Assembly (NCBI GenBank): GCA_010093515.1
Contig: MU001682.1
Coordinates: 379,997 to 443,996, forward strand
Source of the DNA: Lineolata rhizophorae
Taxonomy: Eukaryota; Ascomycota; Dothideomycetes; Lineolatales; Lineolataceae
Reading direction: 5' to 3'
Length of the DNA stretch: 64,000 bases
In this document: positions 36,215-46,596 of the stretch, in pieces
Numbering within the stretch: position 1 is the first letter of the stretch
Layout: each line of letters opens with the position of its first letter
Notes under the pieces: generated by a model
Database searches by the model: none
What the model was told of the DNA's origin: nothing
Seen by the model: the letters and a program-made list of their open reading frames with translations, nothing else
Program-made: the position numbers and the translations under genes

Positions 36215-37281
36215 GCCAGGGAAGACTGGGGCAACTCGAGACACTCAAAGGCTACGCGGTTGGAAGAAAGGGAGCGGGCGAGTCACCACGAGGAGCAAGA
36301 AGAGCAGTCCAAAAAGACGCGCTCCGCAAACCGTTCCGGATGGAAGGCTAGAATACGAGCTGGGGAGCTGGTCCATTATGTACAAGGTGCGATCTGCAGA
36401 TAAGGGGTTCCACTGTTGATTTGAGTTGGCGGCTCCAAGGGATGGTTGCGCGCTACCGGATCAGAGAGCAGAGCGTCACGCGTGAAGCTAAAGGAGCGCC
36501 GCTGGTCCCACGGTGGTGAACTGTCGACTGCGCTGGCGGACCGGCCGAGCAGGATGCTTACTGACGTCGAGACGCTCCCCTCCGAACCTCCAGCGTTATT
36601 CGCATGGTGACTTCAGGTGTCGGAGATAAACACGCTTTCTAACCTGGCCGGAGACAAAAGGCATAGGCAACGGTAGCCTTTCCAGAGCGCCCAACAACTG
36701 TTGGGTGATTGGGGGGCCCATGGCACCCGACCAGCGCGGCGCGGGCAAACCGTGGCTACAAAGGAGGCGGCGGATGAATGGGCCAGAAGAGTGAAGTTGG
36801 GGCGACGCAGCCTCGCTCGACGCGGTTGGACGGGCCGCCACTTTAGGAGTACCGGAGCCTTCGTGCCGCCTCTCTTGGGACCGTGGTCCTGCGCTCCGGT
36901 ATCGTGCAATCCTCGGGCACTGCGTAGGGCAGCTTACTACGCAAGTGGTCACTTAATAATATATAAAATTAAGTCACGGATGCGGGTAAAGGGTGATTGG
37001 CTGCACCCGGTCTGAGGCCGTCCGGCAGCATCCCGTCGCATCTCCCCAGCCCCCGGATTTCTTCTCCATATCGGTTAGGTAGGCAGCTATCTGCCTACTA
37101 CGTACCGCTCAACCTCCCTCGTCTCGTCAGTCCCCAACTTGGCTCCCGCCCGCCCGCCCGTGGTTTGCGTCGGTTCGTACAATAGCCTTGATATCCTTTC
37201 GGCGCGCACGGAGTCAGTGCCTTGCGTCGAGGCTCTCGAACCCCGCCGCCTCACGCCCCACCTCGCGCTTCCCCCCCCCAA
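36215..37281. promoter_or_regulatory. Divergent promoter region of the permease and peroxiredoxin
   Basis: About 1.07 kb, no supported gene. An AT patch (36950-36975, TAATAATATATAAAATTAAG) could supply a TATA-like element, and TACGTA occurs at 37099-37104. The right third is a C/T-rich leader of the peroxiredoxin. Confidence 0.5.
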
Positions 37282-38209
37282 ATGGTTGAGCTTCGCAAGC
37301 GCAAGACGCCGCCGCCGGCGCCCGCCCGGCCCGCGAAGAAGAAGCCTGGCCCAAAGCCCGGCCCCAAGGGCTCCAAGGGCTCCAAGGCGGCTGCGAAGCC
37401 CGCGACCAACCCGGCGCAGCCCGCCCCCAACGGCCCCGACAAGGCCGCCGAGCCTTCCGCACCGCCCGCCGTCGCCGCCGGCACCACCATCGCCCTAGAC
37501 GGCTTCGGCGGCGAGGTTCAGACCCACGATGGTGCCACCGTGACGCTGAAGCAGCTCGTCGACGAGAGCAAGGCTGGCGTCGTACTCTTCACCTACCCCA
37601 AGGCGTCCACGCCCGGCTGTACGGTCCCTAGCACTGCCTAGCCCCTGTTCTGCCCGTCCCGCTTTGCCCCTTATCTGCTCTCAGCACTCAGCACCGTACC
37701 GCGGTTGAGCTCGGAAACTGTTTAGTGTGCGCGTGAACGCATACCGGATCGAGCATCGCTGACCCTGCTTGCCCGTTGAGTTAGGCACCAAGCAGGCATG
37801 CCTGTTCCGTGATTCATATGACCCCCTAACCGCCACGGGCCTCAGCATTTTCGGGCTCTCAACCGATGGTCCCAAGGCCAACACCACCTTCAAATCCAAG
37901 CAGAAGCTGCCCTACCCGCTCCTGTGCGACCAAACTTTGGGCCTTATCAAGGCAATTGGCATGCAAAAGCCGCCAAAGAGCACGACCCGCGGAGTGTTCG
38001 TTATTGACAAGGAAGGGAAGGTTCTCGCGGTCGAAGCCGGGTCTCCCGATAAGACCGTCCAAGTTGTGAAGGAGTTGGTCGAATCGATGCGAGCGACCGT
38101 AGAAGCTAAGAAAGAGACGGCTGACAACAAAGCCGCAGCCGTGGCTGGCGAAGTTGCCGACACGGCCGCGACGCTCGACCAAGATGCTGAGGCAGAGCAG
38201 AAGGAATAG
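37282..38209 (+). CDS. Nuclear-type peroxiredoxin (PrxQ/BCP class, yeast Dot5-like)
   Basis: Thiol peroxidase that reduces hydroperoxides. Exons 37282-37618 and 37785-38209, 253 residues. The first 70 residues are Lys/Pro/Ala-rich with KRKTPPPAPARPAKKKPG, a likely nuclear localisation segment as in Dot5. The catalytic core follows: [23 protein letters not shown], where the peroxidatic Cys is in TPGCT and the resolving Cys five residues later (C-x4-C), then GLSTDGPKANTTFKSK and PYPLLCDQTLGLIKAIG. The usual Glu in GCTxEAC is a Gln here. A C-terminal Ala/Glu-rich tail (KKETADNKAAAVAGEVADTA) is typical of fungal members. The splice falls inside the catalytic Cys codon (T|GC). Confidence 0.92.
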
Positions 38210-38617
38210 TCGCCGCCAGAACAGGCCGATTAGGACGTGAACTTCAAAAGGAACCGGATTCCCAATCTTGTGGCCGTGCGGTCCCCGGGTTCTGCTTGCC
38301 CCTGGCTATCCTTGTCGATGAGCAATCATCTCTGTTCGGCTGTATTTGCATGCGTATATCGATTTCTCCTTGGGCGGCTGGATTCGCGCTGGAAAAGGCT
38401 TTCCGCCGTCTATTCGGACGGAGTGTTTCTAGGCGTTAGCTGGGCAGCTATATATGTACCAAACGGAAGGTGCTCTCGGGATTCATGACGTATTATAGCC
38501 GTGACATGCTAGTCCCTGTGCCTGTCTATGTAGCGCCTTGCGACCGCCCTTCGTTCCCACGACGGGGGACCATCTCTCGGTTACATACAGAATGTACGAG
38601 ACATCCAACAGGACGCT
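38210..38617. other. Intergenic region between convergent peroxiredoxin and RKI1
   Basis: About 400 bp of 3' sequence; a TATATATG run at 38449-38457. Nothing else seen. Confidence 0.4.
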
Positions 38618-39519
38618 TCACGCGTTCGTGGCAGCCTTCACCTTGACCGTGCCGTCACTCATGCCAAAGTAAACGGCGACGGGTTTCTGTCCACCGTGCT
38701 CGCCTACAGCCTCCGCTTCCAATCCATTCCTGCCACAAAATATGCCCACCTCCAGCACTCCCGTGATGGCCTTGATGCGCTCGGCAAGGTCTTCAACGCC
38801 CCATTTACCAGTCCTGGCACCGAGATCGCCGTCCGCCGCGCTTGCAACGTCCGCTCTTGTCAAGAGAGGTTTGAAAGGCGCGTCAATGATGAAGAAGTCT
38901 TGGTCCGTCTTGAGCGGGCCAGACTTGGCTAAAATGCCGTTGCGCACGACGGGCGTGGACGAGCCCAGAGCAACCAACGCGCTCTGAACCGTGTGGACCG
39001 CAATGGGCGCAACCTCGATGGGGATGCTCGCCCATTGCGTGAGGAGACGGGACTGGTCTTTGCGATAATCTGCGCCAGAGTCAGTCTGAAACTCGAGCGG
39101 TGTCCGCGGACATTTCTGCAAGGCCACCGACCTGCGACGCAGACGAACTTCTTCGCCTTCTCAGCCACTAATTTCTCTTGGAATAAGCAGGCACCGCCTC
39201 CCTTGATGCAATTGAGCTCGTCGTCTACCTCGTCTGCGCCGTCGAAGGCAACTTCCAAAACCTCGCCCGACGGCAACGAATCGAAGGCGATGGGAGTCAG
39301 GCCGGCGGCAACGATGACCTGGCGCGACTGGTAACCTGTGGGCACGAATTGGATGTGTGGGTTCGTGCTCTTTTCCTTGATGGCGTCAACCACGTAGATG
39401 ATGGTGGTGCCACTGCCGATGCCGACATACTTGGCGTTCGGATCGAAGTGATCCTGGACGGCTCGCTCGGCGGCCGCCTTTTTGGCGGCCTCAATGTCGA
39501 CGGCGGCTGAGGTGGCCAT
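38618..39519 (-). CDS. Ribose-5-phosphate isomerase A
   Basis: Interconverts ribose-5-P and ribulose-5-P in the pentose phosphate pathway. Exons 39519-39132 and 39069-38618 (intron 62 nt), 279 residues. RpiA motifs: YVGIGSGTTIIYVVDAI, FVPTGYQSRQ, AFDGADEVDDELNCIKGGGACL, EKLVAEKAKKFV, ADYRKDQSRLL across the intron, and PVVRNGILAKSGPLKTDQDFFIID. The catalytic Asp/Glu pair lies in DGADEVD and the Lys in KGGGACL. ATG 39519 gives the ordinary cytosolic start. The same frame is open upstream to an ATG at 39732 and would add 71 residues rich in Arg/Ser/Pro without acids, see findings. Confidence 0.95.
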
Positions 39520-40588
39520 GGAGCGCGCAGAGGAGGCGGGCGGCGGCGGGCCGGCGCAGGGCGAGAATGGGAGCGACGGACGGCGGGGCTTGGGGATGGC
39601 GGAATGGAAGGGTCGGCGGAGGGGTCCGAGGGCAGGCGGCAGGGCCTGCGATGGCGACGGCAATGCGAGGCGGAGCAGAGCGGTGGATCGGGGAACGGCA
39701 AGGGTGGGGATGGTAGATATGCAAGATCGCATGGGACGAAGGGCACGACTACAAGAGGGTCCCGCGGAATCGCCGGTATCGTGGGTAGCAGGCGCAATTA
39801 AGTACTGCCGGCGCGCGCGGAGTAATGCGAACGGCGCGCGAATGGGGCCCCGCTGGGGACGCAAAAGCAAAGGAGCGCCACGCCAATTGAACGTCGCAGC
39901 CGGAACGTCTGCCGTAGGTGTACGCTGGCATGTATGTAGTAGGTTGAGCGTCCAACGGCGTGTGCTCGTCCGCCCTCCGCGTGTGTTGTAATCGACGACG
40001 ATGATAACGCGATGGCTGAGTGATGGAGCGGGGCGGGTAGGCCTCTAACGGGACCGCCCGTGGCCGGTCCATGGCCCTGGTACGGCGAGAGAACGTAATA
40101 CGTACCCACGTACGGTAAACATGTACTGTACCACGCGAACCTCGTCGCGATTGCCCCGTGTATCGAGCCGCCGAAAGCCGTCGGAGGACGGTGGGGCGCG
40201 CGGCGGGGCTGAGACCGCCCGAGTGCCGGGTCGCAGCCCTCTGACGCATCCCGCGCCAGCCCGCACCGTGAACCCTGGCGCCCCTCGGCCCGACCTGCCG
40301 CGGAGCGCGCCAGACGCGATCACGTGGCGTGGTGTTTCGCCCGCCGTGCACGTGACCTCCCCCCTGCCCCTCAGGCGACTTGCGCTCGATGGCGGCCCGC
40401 CCGTGCCTGGCGGCCTGGCAAGCATTAAATGGGTCCGCGGCTGCTCCGCCGTGGGGACGACGACGCCTTCATCACCGCCTCCACCGCCTCCACGCTCCCT
40501 GTCGCCGCTGCCAGCTTCGCCTGCGCCATTCCCAAACTTCGCTGCCACCCTCTTCGCGCCCAAGCTGCAAGCCCTTCCGCCCGCCGTC
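39520..40588. promoter_or_regulatory. Divergent promoter region of RKI1 and the BED-finger gene
   Basis: 1.07 kb. Left part is the in-frame upstream extension of RKI1 (to 39732). TACGTA at 40099-40104 and CACGTG at 40321-40326 and 40349-40354. The right part is GC-rich leader of the BED-finger gene; an open frame from 40121 is continuous with that gene but shows no similarity. Confidence 0.5.
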
Positions 40589-41200
40589 ATGCCGCCCCAC
40601 GCCGACCAGGACACCTACTCGCAGTACGAGCTCAGCCAGGAGCCGGGCCAGAAGCTCCCCACGCGCACATGCAAGCACTGCCGCAAGTACAAGCGCTCCG
40701 CCCACATGCTCAGCTACCTGAGGCAGCACCTTGACGAGTGCACGGCCTACCAGCACGCCCTCAGCGACGCGCCCATAGTGACGCAGGGTGAGAGCCCCGA
40801 TCAGCCAGGCGTCCGCAAGGACCACCTGGACCGCATGTGCGCCGAGGCTATCGTCGAGGGCAACCTCCCGCTTGACACCTTCGACGAGGACGCGCACCCG
40901 CTCATGAACCGCCTCGTTCGGACCCTAAACCCCAATTACCATCCCCCGAACCGCCGCCGCCTCGCCGAGGACGTCCTAGACATCAAGAAACGCAACGCTG
41001 CCCAGGGCTTCTTGCCGATTGGGATGCAGATACCTCCGATGCCTCAGCAGTCCGCCATGGGCCCCGGCCCTTCAATGGCGCCGGCGGTGCCCACCATGTC
41101 TTCCGCTCCTATGCCTGCCGGTCTGCCGGGTCCTCTTGGGCCGCAGCCCATGTCGCCTACCATGCCTTCTCCGCACCATCAAGGCAACCCACAAACCTGA
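40589..41200 (+). CDS. BED zinc-finger protein derived from a hAT transposase N-terminus
   Basis: Single exon, 203 residues. Residues 28-52 form a BED-type finger: Cys pair in TCKHCRKYK and the His/Cys pair in RQHLDECTAY (C-x2-C ... H-x3-C). It is followed by a segment with the pattern hAT transposases carry just after the finger: MCAEAIVEGNLPLDTFDED, then MNRLVRTLNPNYHPPNRRRL, then EDVLDIKK. The catalytic RNase H-like body and the hAT dimerisation domain are absent; instead the last 65 residues are Met/Pro/Gly-rich and disordered. This is a short gene with intact frame in a promoter-rich setting, consistent with a domesticated DNA-binding protein. Function unknown. Confidence 0.75.
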   Translation: MPPHADQDTYSQYELSQEPGQKLPTRTCKHCRKYKRSAHMLSYLRQHLDECTAYQHALSDAPIVTQGESPDQPGVRKDHLDRMCAEAIVEGNLPLDTFDEDAHPLMNRLVRTLNPNYHPPNRRRLAEDVLDIKKRNAAQGFLPIGMQIPPMPQQSAMGPGPSMAPAVPTMSSAPMPAGLPGPLGPQPMSPTMPSPHHQGNPQT

Positions 41201-42045
41201 GCACCATGCTTCCCTTGTTGCACGTACGTTCACGCGACCATTCACCGAATACTACACCGTTCCCTGGCTCTCCTAGAGTCGTGTATCGATATTGGCGATG
41301 TGGCAGCCGACTGTGTATTTTATACTGCGCCATGCCACGCCATCCGCCCACCAGTCTATCAACGAAGCTGTTATTTGTCAAGCCGCACCTTTAGGTTGGC
41401 TAGAAACATGCACGGCTGCAGTACGAGCTCATGCGCAAGAAACATCCTGTTTCTTCATACACGCGCCGGGCAAGGGGCTGATGACTCCGGGTGGATTATA
41501 ATGTTTGCGGGAGGACAGCATTTTACTGTAACCGAGTGCCTCCTGCTGCGTTCGGTTCCAGGACTTGGTTTTACAGCATAAGCGATTTGGATTTTAAAAT
41601 GGCCAAACACGGGCATACACAACACTCAGGTGTCAGTCATTAGTTAAAGAGGTGCGACTTTGCGTGGGTTCTACCTGGCAGGATTGGCCAAAGTTTTCTT
41701 TTCTTTGCATGCCTTTTTAGACACTCGGGGCAACGCCGGCTAGATTAGGAGAAACAGTACAAATTAGCTCCCATAGTGTGGAGGCCAAGAAATGAGTCGA
41801 CAACGGGTAGAAATACTGCCATGCTCGAATTCGGTTTCAAAATGTCCGAGGAGAACGCCCAAGGTGATAGATGTCTTGAGCGTTTCCAATGATGTGCGAA
41901 GGCCAAGACCTTAGGATATCCTTGAGCAAAAATTTTAACTCAACAAATGCATCGCGAAGACGAAACAAAATGCCAGAAGACCTCTACCTAAGTGCAGACA
42001 ATTACTCCCGTGCGCAAAGAGCTCGGCGGGCCAACCCTAAGCCCA
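41201..42045. other. Intergenic region between convergent BED-finger gene and RIB3
   Basis: 845 bp with only short overlapping frames. No terminal inverted repeats or transposase remnants that would accompany the hAT-derived gene were seen. Confidence 0.4.
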
Positions 42046-42844
42046 TTAGTAGTCGGAGCCTTCAATCTCGAGCTTCCCTTCCGTCTTCTCTACGTATGAA
42101 GCAAGGTCTTCTATAGTGCACACTTTCAAACCCCATTTCTGGCCAAACGCTAGGCAGTCATCCCGGCGCATCATACGACCTCCCGACAACTCCGTCCTTC
42201 CCAGGACCGCTTCCCCATCGACAATCATCTCGCAAATTACCGAGGCGGGTTGCTTCCCGGCGAGCCTGCACAAATCAACCGCTGCTTCGGTATGGCCGCG
42301 CCGCACCCTCACGCCCCCAGCGCGTGCTTGCAGTGGTAAAACATGGCCCGGACGCCGGAAAGATTCGGGGCGGGCGTTGGGATCGGCAAGCATCCGGCAT
42401 GTAAGGGCGCGATCGTGGGCCGATATGCCGGTGGTCACGGACGGGCCGCGGGCATCAATCGTAACGGTGTAGGCTGTCCGATTGGGGTCCTTGTTATTGA
42501 GGACCATTTGGGGGAGGTCGAGCGCTGAGGCGCGCGAGGCGGGAACCGGAGCGCAGATATAGCCAGACGTATATCGGATCATGAAAGCCATTTTCTCTGT
42601 CGTCAAGTCTTCAGCCGCTATGATGAGGTCCCCCTCGTTCTCTCTGTCCGGATTGTCTAGCACCACAACAAACTCGCCGCGCTCTACGGGACTCTATTAG
42701 CCGGCGCTCCTTCACGACGCGTAGTCGAAGGGGGCCGCACTGACCAAAAGCCGCAATGGCGTCCTCGATTGGATCAAAGCCGCGAGGCGCAGTGGCAAGG
42801 ATGCCGTTGCCATTGGCACTCCTCACGCCGTTCGGGGCGGACAT
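42046..42844 (-). CDS. 3,4-dihydroxy-2-butanone-4-phosphate synthase
   Basis: Riboflavin pathway enzyme converting ribulose-5-phosphate to the four-carbon precursor of lumazine. Exons 42844-42745 and 42683-42046 (intron 61 nt), 245 residues. Motifs: FDPIEDAIAAF|ERGEFVVVLDNPDRENEGDLI (metal/substrate loop DxxxRENEGD), EKMAFMIRYTSGYICAP, VTIDARGPSVTTGISAHDRA, FRRPGHVLPL, and RRGHTEAAVDLCRLAG with the second metal-binding His. Fully conserved. It uses the product of the ribose-5-phosphate isomerase reaction network, whose gene lies 2.5 kb away, but no co-regulation can be shown. Confidence 0.95.
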
Positions 42845-43515
42845 GGCCGCGGCCAGAGAAGGGGTGCAGGAAAAAGCGGGCGAGCGCCGAAATCGCAGGA
42901 GCGCAACTTCGGAAAGAACAAGCCTAAGCAACCGGCCGGGGATGTAGAGACTCTCTCAAGGAGGGAGGTAAATGGCTGCTGACGAGTTTGATTTCTTGAT
43001 GTTTTCTGCGCGGCTCATGCTGGAGCGTCGGGCATCTCGAGCATGTCACGATGGAGCGCCCCCGGATAGAGACTAATGGCTAGGACTTATGGCGGCACGC
43101 GGAGCGCAGGATGGGCCGGCGGAGGAGACAAGGGCGGGTAAAGGCTGACAAAGGCGCAACGAGAGCGCGACATGCCCGGCCAGGACCTTCATCCGGCGGC
43201 CGGAGAAGAGCTTTATTAGTACTTCGCCGGAGCGGAGACGAGAAAACGTGGCGCGGAAAGTCGAGATCCTCGGTAGGCGGCCGCTGACGAAGGGGGCCCG
43301 CGGGGCCTTGCCCCCCGCTCGGCATCCGTGCTGCTTCCGACGCCAGCCTTCGTGGGCGCTCAGGTACTCGGCCTTGCGCCCATCACGGGTTGCAAATGCT
43401 GATGCACGCGCGCCCCGACCCGAGCGCTCGCCGGGCGCCCATGGGCGTCGACAATTACTAGGCCATTAATAATGGCGCCCCATTTGTCACATTTGTCACA
43501 TTTGCCTATCTACGG
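42845..43515. other. Intergenic region, RIB3 promoter and GGCT 3' end
   Basis: 671 bp, GC-rich. A tandem near-repeat TTTGTCACATTTGTCACATTTG at about 43484-43503 lies next to the GGCT stop. No gene supported. Confidence 0.45.
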
Positions 43516-44106
43516 TCATTCGCCCTCGTCGCTGTCCCGAAAGCTCGTTGCCTGCCTCACTGCCAACTTGCGCGCACCGTCCTCGCTCTCGTCCTCGGGA
43601 ATGAACTCTCTCAGCACGTCTCGCACGTATCCGGTCGGTATCCCGTGAGCCAGGGCGTCCTTGATGCCCTTGTTCATTCTGTGCACGTACTCTTTCCTCG
43701 GGACTGCCTTTTCCGTCCGCCTGCGGTCGATATAGACCAGCATGTCCACCCTTTCTGGCGGGCTGTCGACGACGGTAGCGCTTGTCGCCAGCCCGGCCGT
43801 CGGCCAAAATTCCACCGTGAGCGTCTCTTTTGTGTACGCGTGTGGAACGCATTCGTTTGCGTCCAAAGCCCTTTCATCCTCCGAGGTTAGGGAGTATGTC
43901 ATCCCCCAAACAGCGTCTGAATCCGTGAGGTCATTCTGCGTCGACGATTCGACGATGTTGGCGTATCCCCTCCCGTTTATGATCCATCGGTAATTTTGCA
44001 GCCTTGCGATGCCCTCGTATGCCGATGATGGGCAGCGCAACTTCATCTGGTCTTTCCACATGTTGCTTCCGTAGCCAAAGTACAGGCCCTCTCTCGTATT
44101 CGCCAT
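43516..44106 (-). CDS. Gamma-glutamylcyclotransferase-like protein
   Basis: Single exon, 196 residues. Start is the family-typical LYFGYGSNMW (glycine-rich substrate loop, residues 8-17), followed by CPSSAYEGIARLQNYRW and INGRGYANIVESS, then VWGMTYSLTSEDERALDANE where the Glu after the loop is the expected catalytic acid, and HAYTKETLTVEFW. Enzymes of this family release 5-oxoproline from gamma-glutamyl dipeptides or glutathione. Exact substrate group (GGCT versus the AIG2-like branch) is uncertain. It complements the gamma-glutamyltransferase 18 kb to the left. ATG 44106 is the conserved start; an in-frame upstream stretch lacks similarity. Confidence 0.85.
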   Translation of the reverse strand: MANTREGLYFGYGSNMWKDQMKLRCPSSAYEGIARLQNYRWIINGRGYANIVESSTQNDLTDSDAVWGMTYSLTSEDERALDANECVPHAYTKETLTVEFWPTAGLATSATVVDSPPERVDMLVYIDRRRTEKAVPRKEYVHRMNKGIKDALAHGIPTGYVRDVLREFIPEDESEDGARKLAVRQATSFRDSDEGE

Positions 44107-44941
44107 GCTACCAGCCGTAATTCGCTTCACTCTCAAGGGCCCAGACTGCGATCGACGTTGGCAAAGAACACTAGAGTCAAGGAGAGTGGCTGCCAGTTCG
44201 AAAGCGAATAAGATCCTTTTAAAGCCCCGAAGGCAAAGCACACAGCACGGATCCGATCGAGCAATAGCGCGAAGTAATAGTCTTGATTGTGAAAATCAAA
44301 TTAGCTCTGCAAAGAAAAGACCAATGCAGTTGGAAACCTGTGACATTTTCTCGGAAAATTGACCGGAGGCCGAAGTCACCGGTGAAGAAACCCAACTGCG
44401 CGGGTGACTGGATACCTGCAGCTAATTCGACGCCCGAAATTTTGCGATTCGCCCGGGCTGTCTGGGTACGCATGAGGGAGTACCCCAAGCCAATCGCTGC
44501 TCATGACTAGCAAAGGAGCCTCGGTCAGCCTTTAATCCCCCTTGGGGCCGAGTGCCTTTGAGTGCAGTTTAGAAAGATGCTCGGTACTGTATCTGTGTCT
44601 ACTCCGTAAGTTGCCGTCCGGTTCTAGCCCCGGGTATTCCTCCCTTAGGAGTAGTCTAGACTCTACGCAAGTGACTTAAAACAATTCTGTCCTTCATTGC
44701 AGGGAAATTTGTCTCGGTCCGATACACTCCATCTCCTACTGCTTGGGACTCAACTCCTGAAAGGGGATTCGGCAGGCCCTTTAGATGGGACCATAAGCAT
44801 GAACCGGCGTCGAGCGGAAATACCCTCGTCAATTTCATTTATATGACTTAAAAGGCAATAGTTATGCGATTACAAAAATCATGTTGCCCCAGAGTCCTTT
44901 AGCCAACGACGGAACCAGCTTTTTGAATATCGCTCTAAGAG
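44107..44941. other. Intergenic region between GGCT and the R3H-associated gene
   Basis: 835 bp; holds the GGCT promoter and the 3' end of the next gene. No repeat or RNA recognised. Confidence 0.4.
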
Positions 44942-46000
44942 CTAAACCTGACCCCATAACGGACGCGGCAAAGGCTTTGATTCTATCAAATCGCGGCACG
45001 ATTTAGATCTAGGGTCTCCAATCCCTACATAAGCCTCCCTTCGCGCAGGGTTGCCCACCGTGACGGACCAGGTTTGAAGCCCATAATAGGTGCCAATTGA
45101 GTGGACAAGCCAGCGGCTGCATTTTGGGATCAGCATTGATACCTACAAAGGTCAGGGACGGGACCCACCCGAAGCTGGCACCATGATCATCAGCAGCGCT
45201 GTCAAAGACAAGCATGTTGGTTTGGACGCGCCCGCGCGGTGACGGCGATAACCGGACATCGCTCATATGGCCATCTCTACCGACAAACACGATTTCATCC
45301 TCAGAGTCCGTGTCGTCCATGCCATCGGGCTCAGCCAGCGTCTTGCCATACTGCCAGCCCTCTATGAAGCCCCGAACATCCTCTTCGAGGTCTCGAAGCA
45401 GCCACTTGGCTCCCTTGGCCTTTTTGAGCTTATCGCGTAACTCCTTCGGCACACTGGCCACAGCCGTGCGACTGCGATCCTTGGCCTTCTCGGCCTTGGC
45501 CCTCCGAGCAGCACTTCGAGCAGCGAACTCGGCGTCCCAGAGCGGGGCGAGGAAATAGGGAACTCTGTGAATGGGATGCGTCGGACGAATCTCCCAGTCG
45601 CTCGGAAGGGGCGGCTGGGCGTGAGGGTTGTTCAGGAGCTGGTCTAGCAAGAGTCAGCGTGGGTCAATAGCTCTACGCGAGGAAAGAGCGTGGGCGGACC
45701 GTTCTCCCAGCGCTGTCGGCGGCGACTACCCTCCTTGCCCCTCAGCAGTGCATCGCGACGCTGGAGGCTATCACGGCGGCTCGGCTCGCGACGACGATAA
45801 TACGCGGGACGAGGCTCGGGCGCGTCGAGGTGTCCGTCGAGGGGGATGTCGAGCGACACGGTAGTCCGCTGAGGGGTGGCTTGAGGGGACACGGTAAGAT
45901 TGCCAACGGCTTGAATGGTGTGTTCAGTCCACGCTTCAATCGACGGGGCTGCGAGTTGCGGTTCAGCACCAGGCTCAGATAGCCCCTGGATTGCCATCAT
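44942..46000 (-). CDS. R3H-associated N-terminal-domain protein
   Basis: Three exons: 46000-45700, 45643-45169, 45116-44942; 316 residues. The R3H-assoc domain is recognisable: YYRRREPSRRDSLQRRDALL, KGKEGSRRRQRWEN-type segment ending in KEGSRRRQRWEND, then LLNNPHAQPPLPSDWEIRP, RVPYFLAPLWDAEFAAR, then after the second intron RWLVHSIGTYYGLQTWSVT and VGNPARREAYVGI. The intron at 45168-45117 is 52 nt and its removal is needed to join SFG to RWLVH; read through, the protein would end in an unlike tail. Fungal members of this family are poorly characterised and may bind nucleic acid through a following R3H fold. Start at ATG 46000. Confidence 0.85.
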
Positions 46001-46596
46001 GCCAGACAATGATTGGGGGAGCCCGGCAGAGAACAAACGGTGATGAAACTCGAGGACAGAATTGCAACTGAAAGTAGCATAAGGTCCCTAAGAGTTGGCT
46101 TCCCAATTGTGACTAGCACTGAGGATGTAGCAGTGAGCCATTCAAGGCGCCAGTGAGCGCCGGCAGCGAGCGCGCCCCACGTTTACCGCCCGTATCAAAC
46201 GAGCAGTTACTCCGTACGGAGTAAAGCCCGGTTAATTACAGCGGGATTACACCGGCACCGCACCGGCACAAGTTTACAAGCCGGGGTTATCTTGCGCTGC
46301 TAAACGCGGCAAGCGTAACTACCTACGTACATACGTACGCAGCTGCCGGCTACGTAATTGCCTACTAACGCACGTGGGAAGACGACCAATGCGCGACGAG
46401 ATCGCGCCTTGCGCTTACCCTCCAGACCTGCCGCACCTTCTTGAGGCCAAGCAGCGCCTGGAGATGCCTCTCCACGCGTCCCCGTCGCGGTGTCACCCCC
46501 CGAGTCTCTGTTCTCCTCGCAAAAGATCGCGGTATCCTCGGTCCTTTGCCGGACGACGCGACGCCTCTATCAACTTCTCCTGTCCAAGGGAGGGCC
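46001..46596. promoter_or_regulatory. Divergent promoter of R3H-associated and IPK1 genes
   Basis: 596 bp. Three TACGTA hexamers cluster at 46324-46329, 46332-46337 and 46351-46356, followed by CACGTG at 46371-46376. This is the densest motif cluster in the window's promoters. Factor unknown. Confidence 0.55.

Noticed and set aside
40121-40588. In-frame extension upstream of the BED-finger gene
   Set aside because: Low-complexity Pro/Ser/Arg sequence with no similarity; the BED start at 40589 has a good ATG context and matches the beginning of the structured part.
42845-42931. Mitochondrial-looking leader in frame before the RIB3 start
   Set aside because: The leader can only start with TTG; no ATG is in frame, so it was not used.
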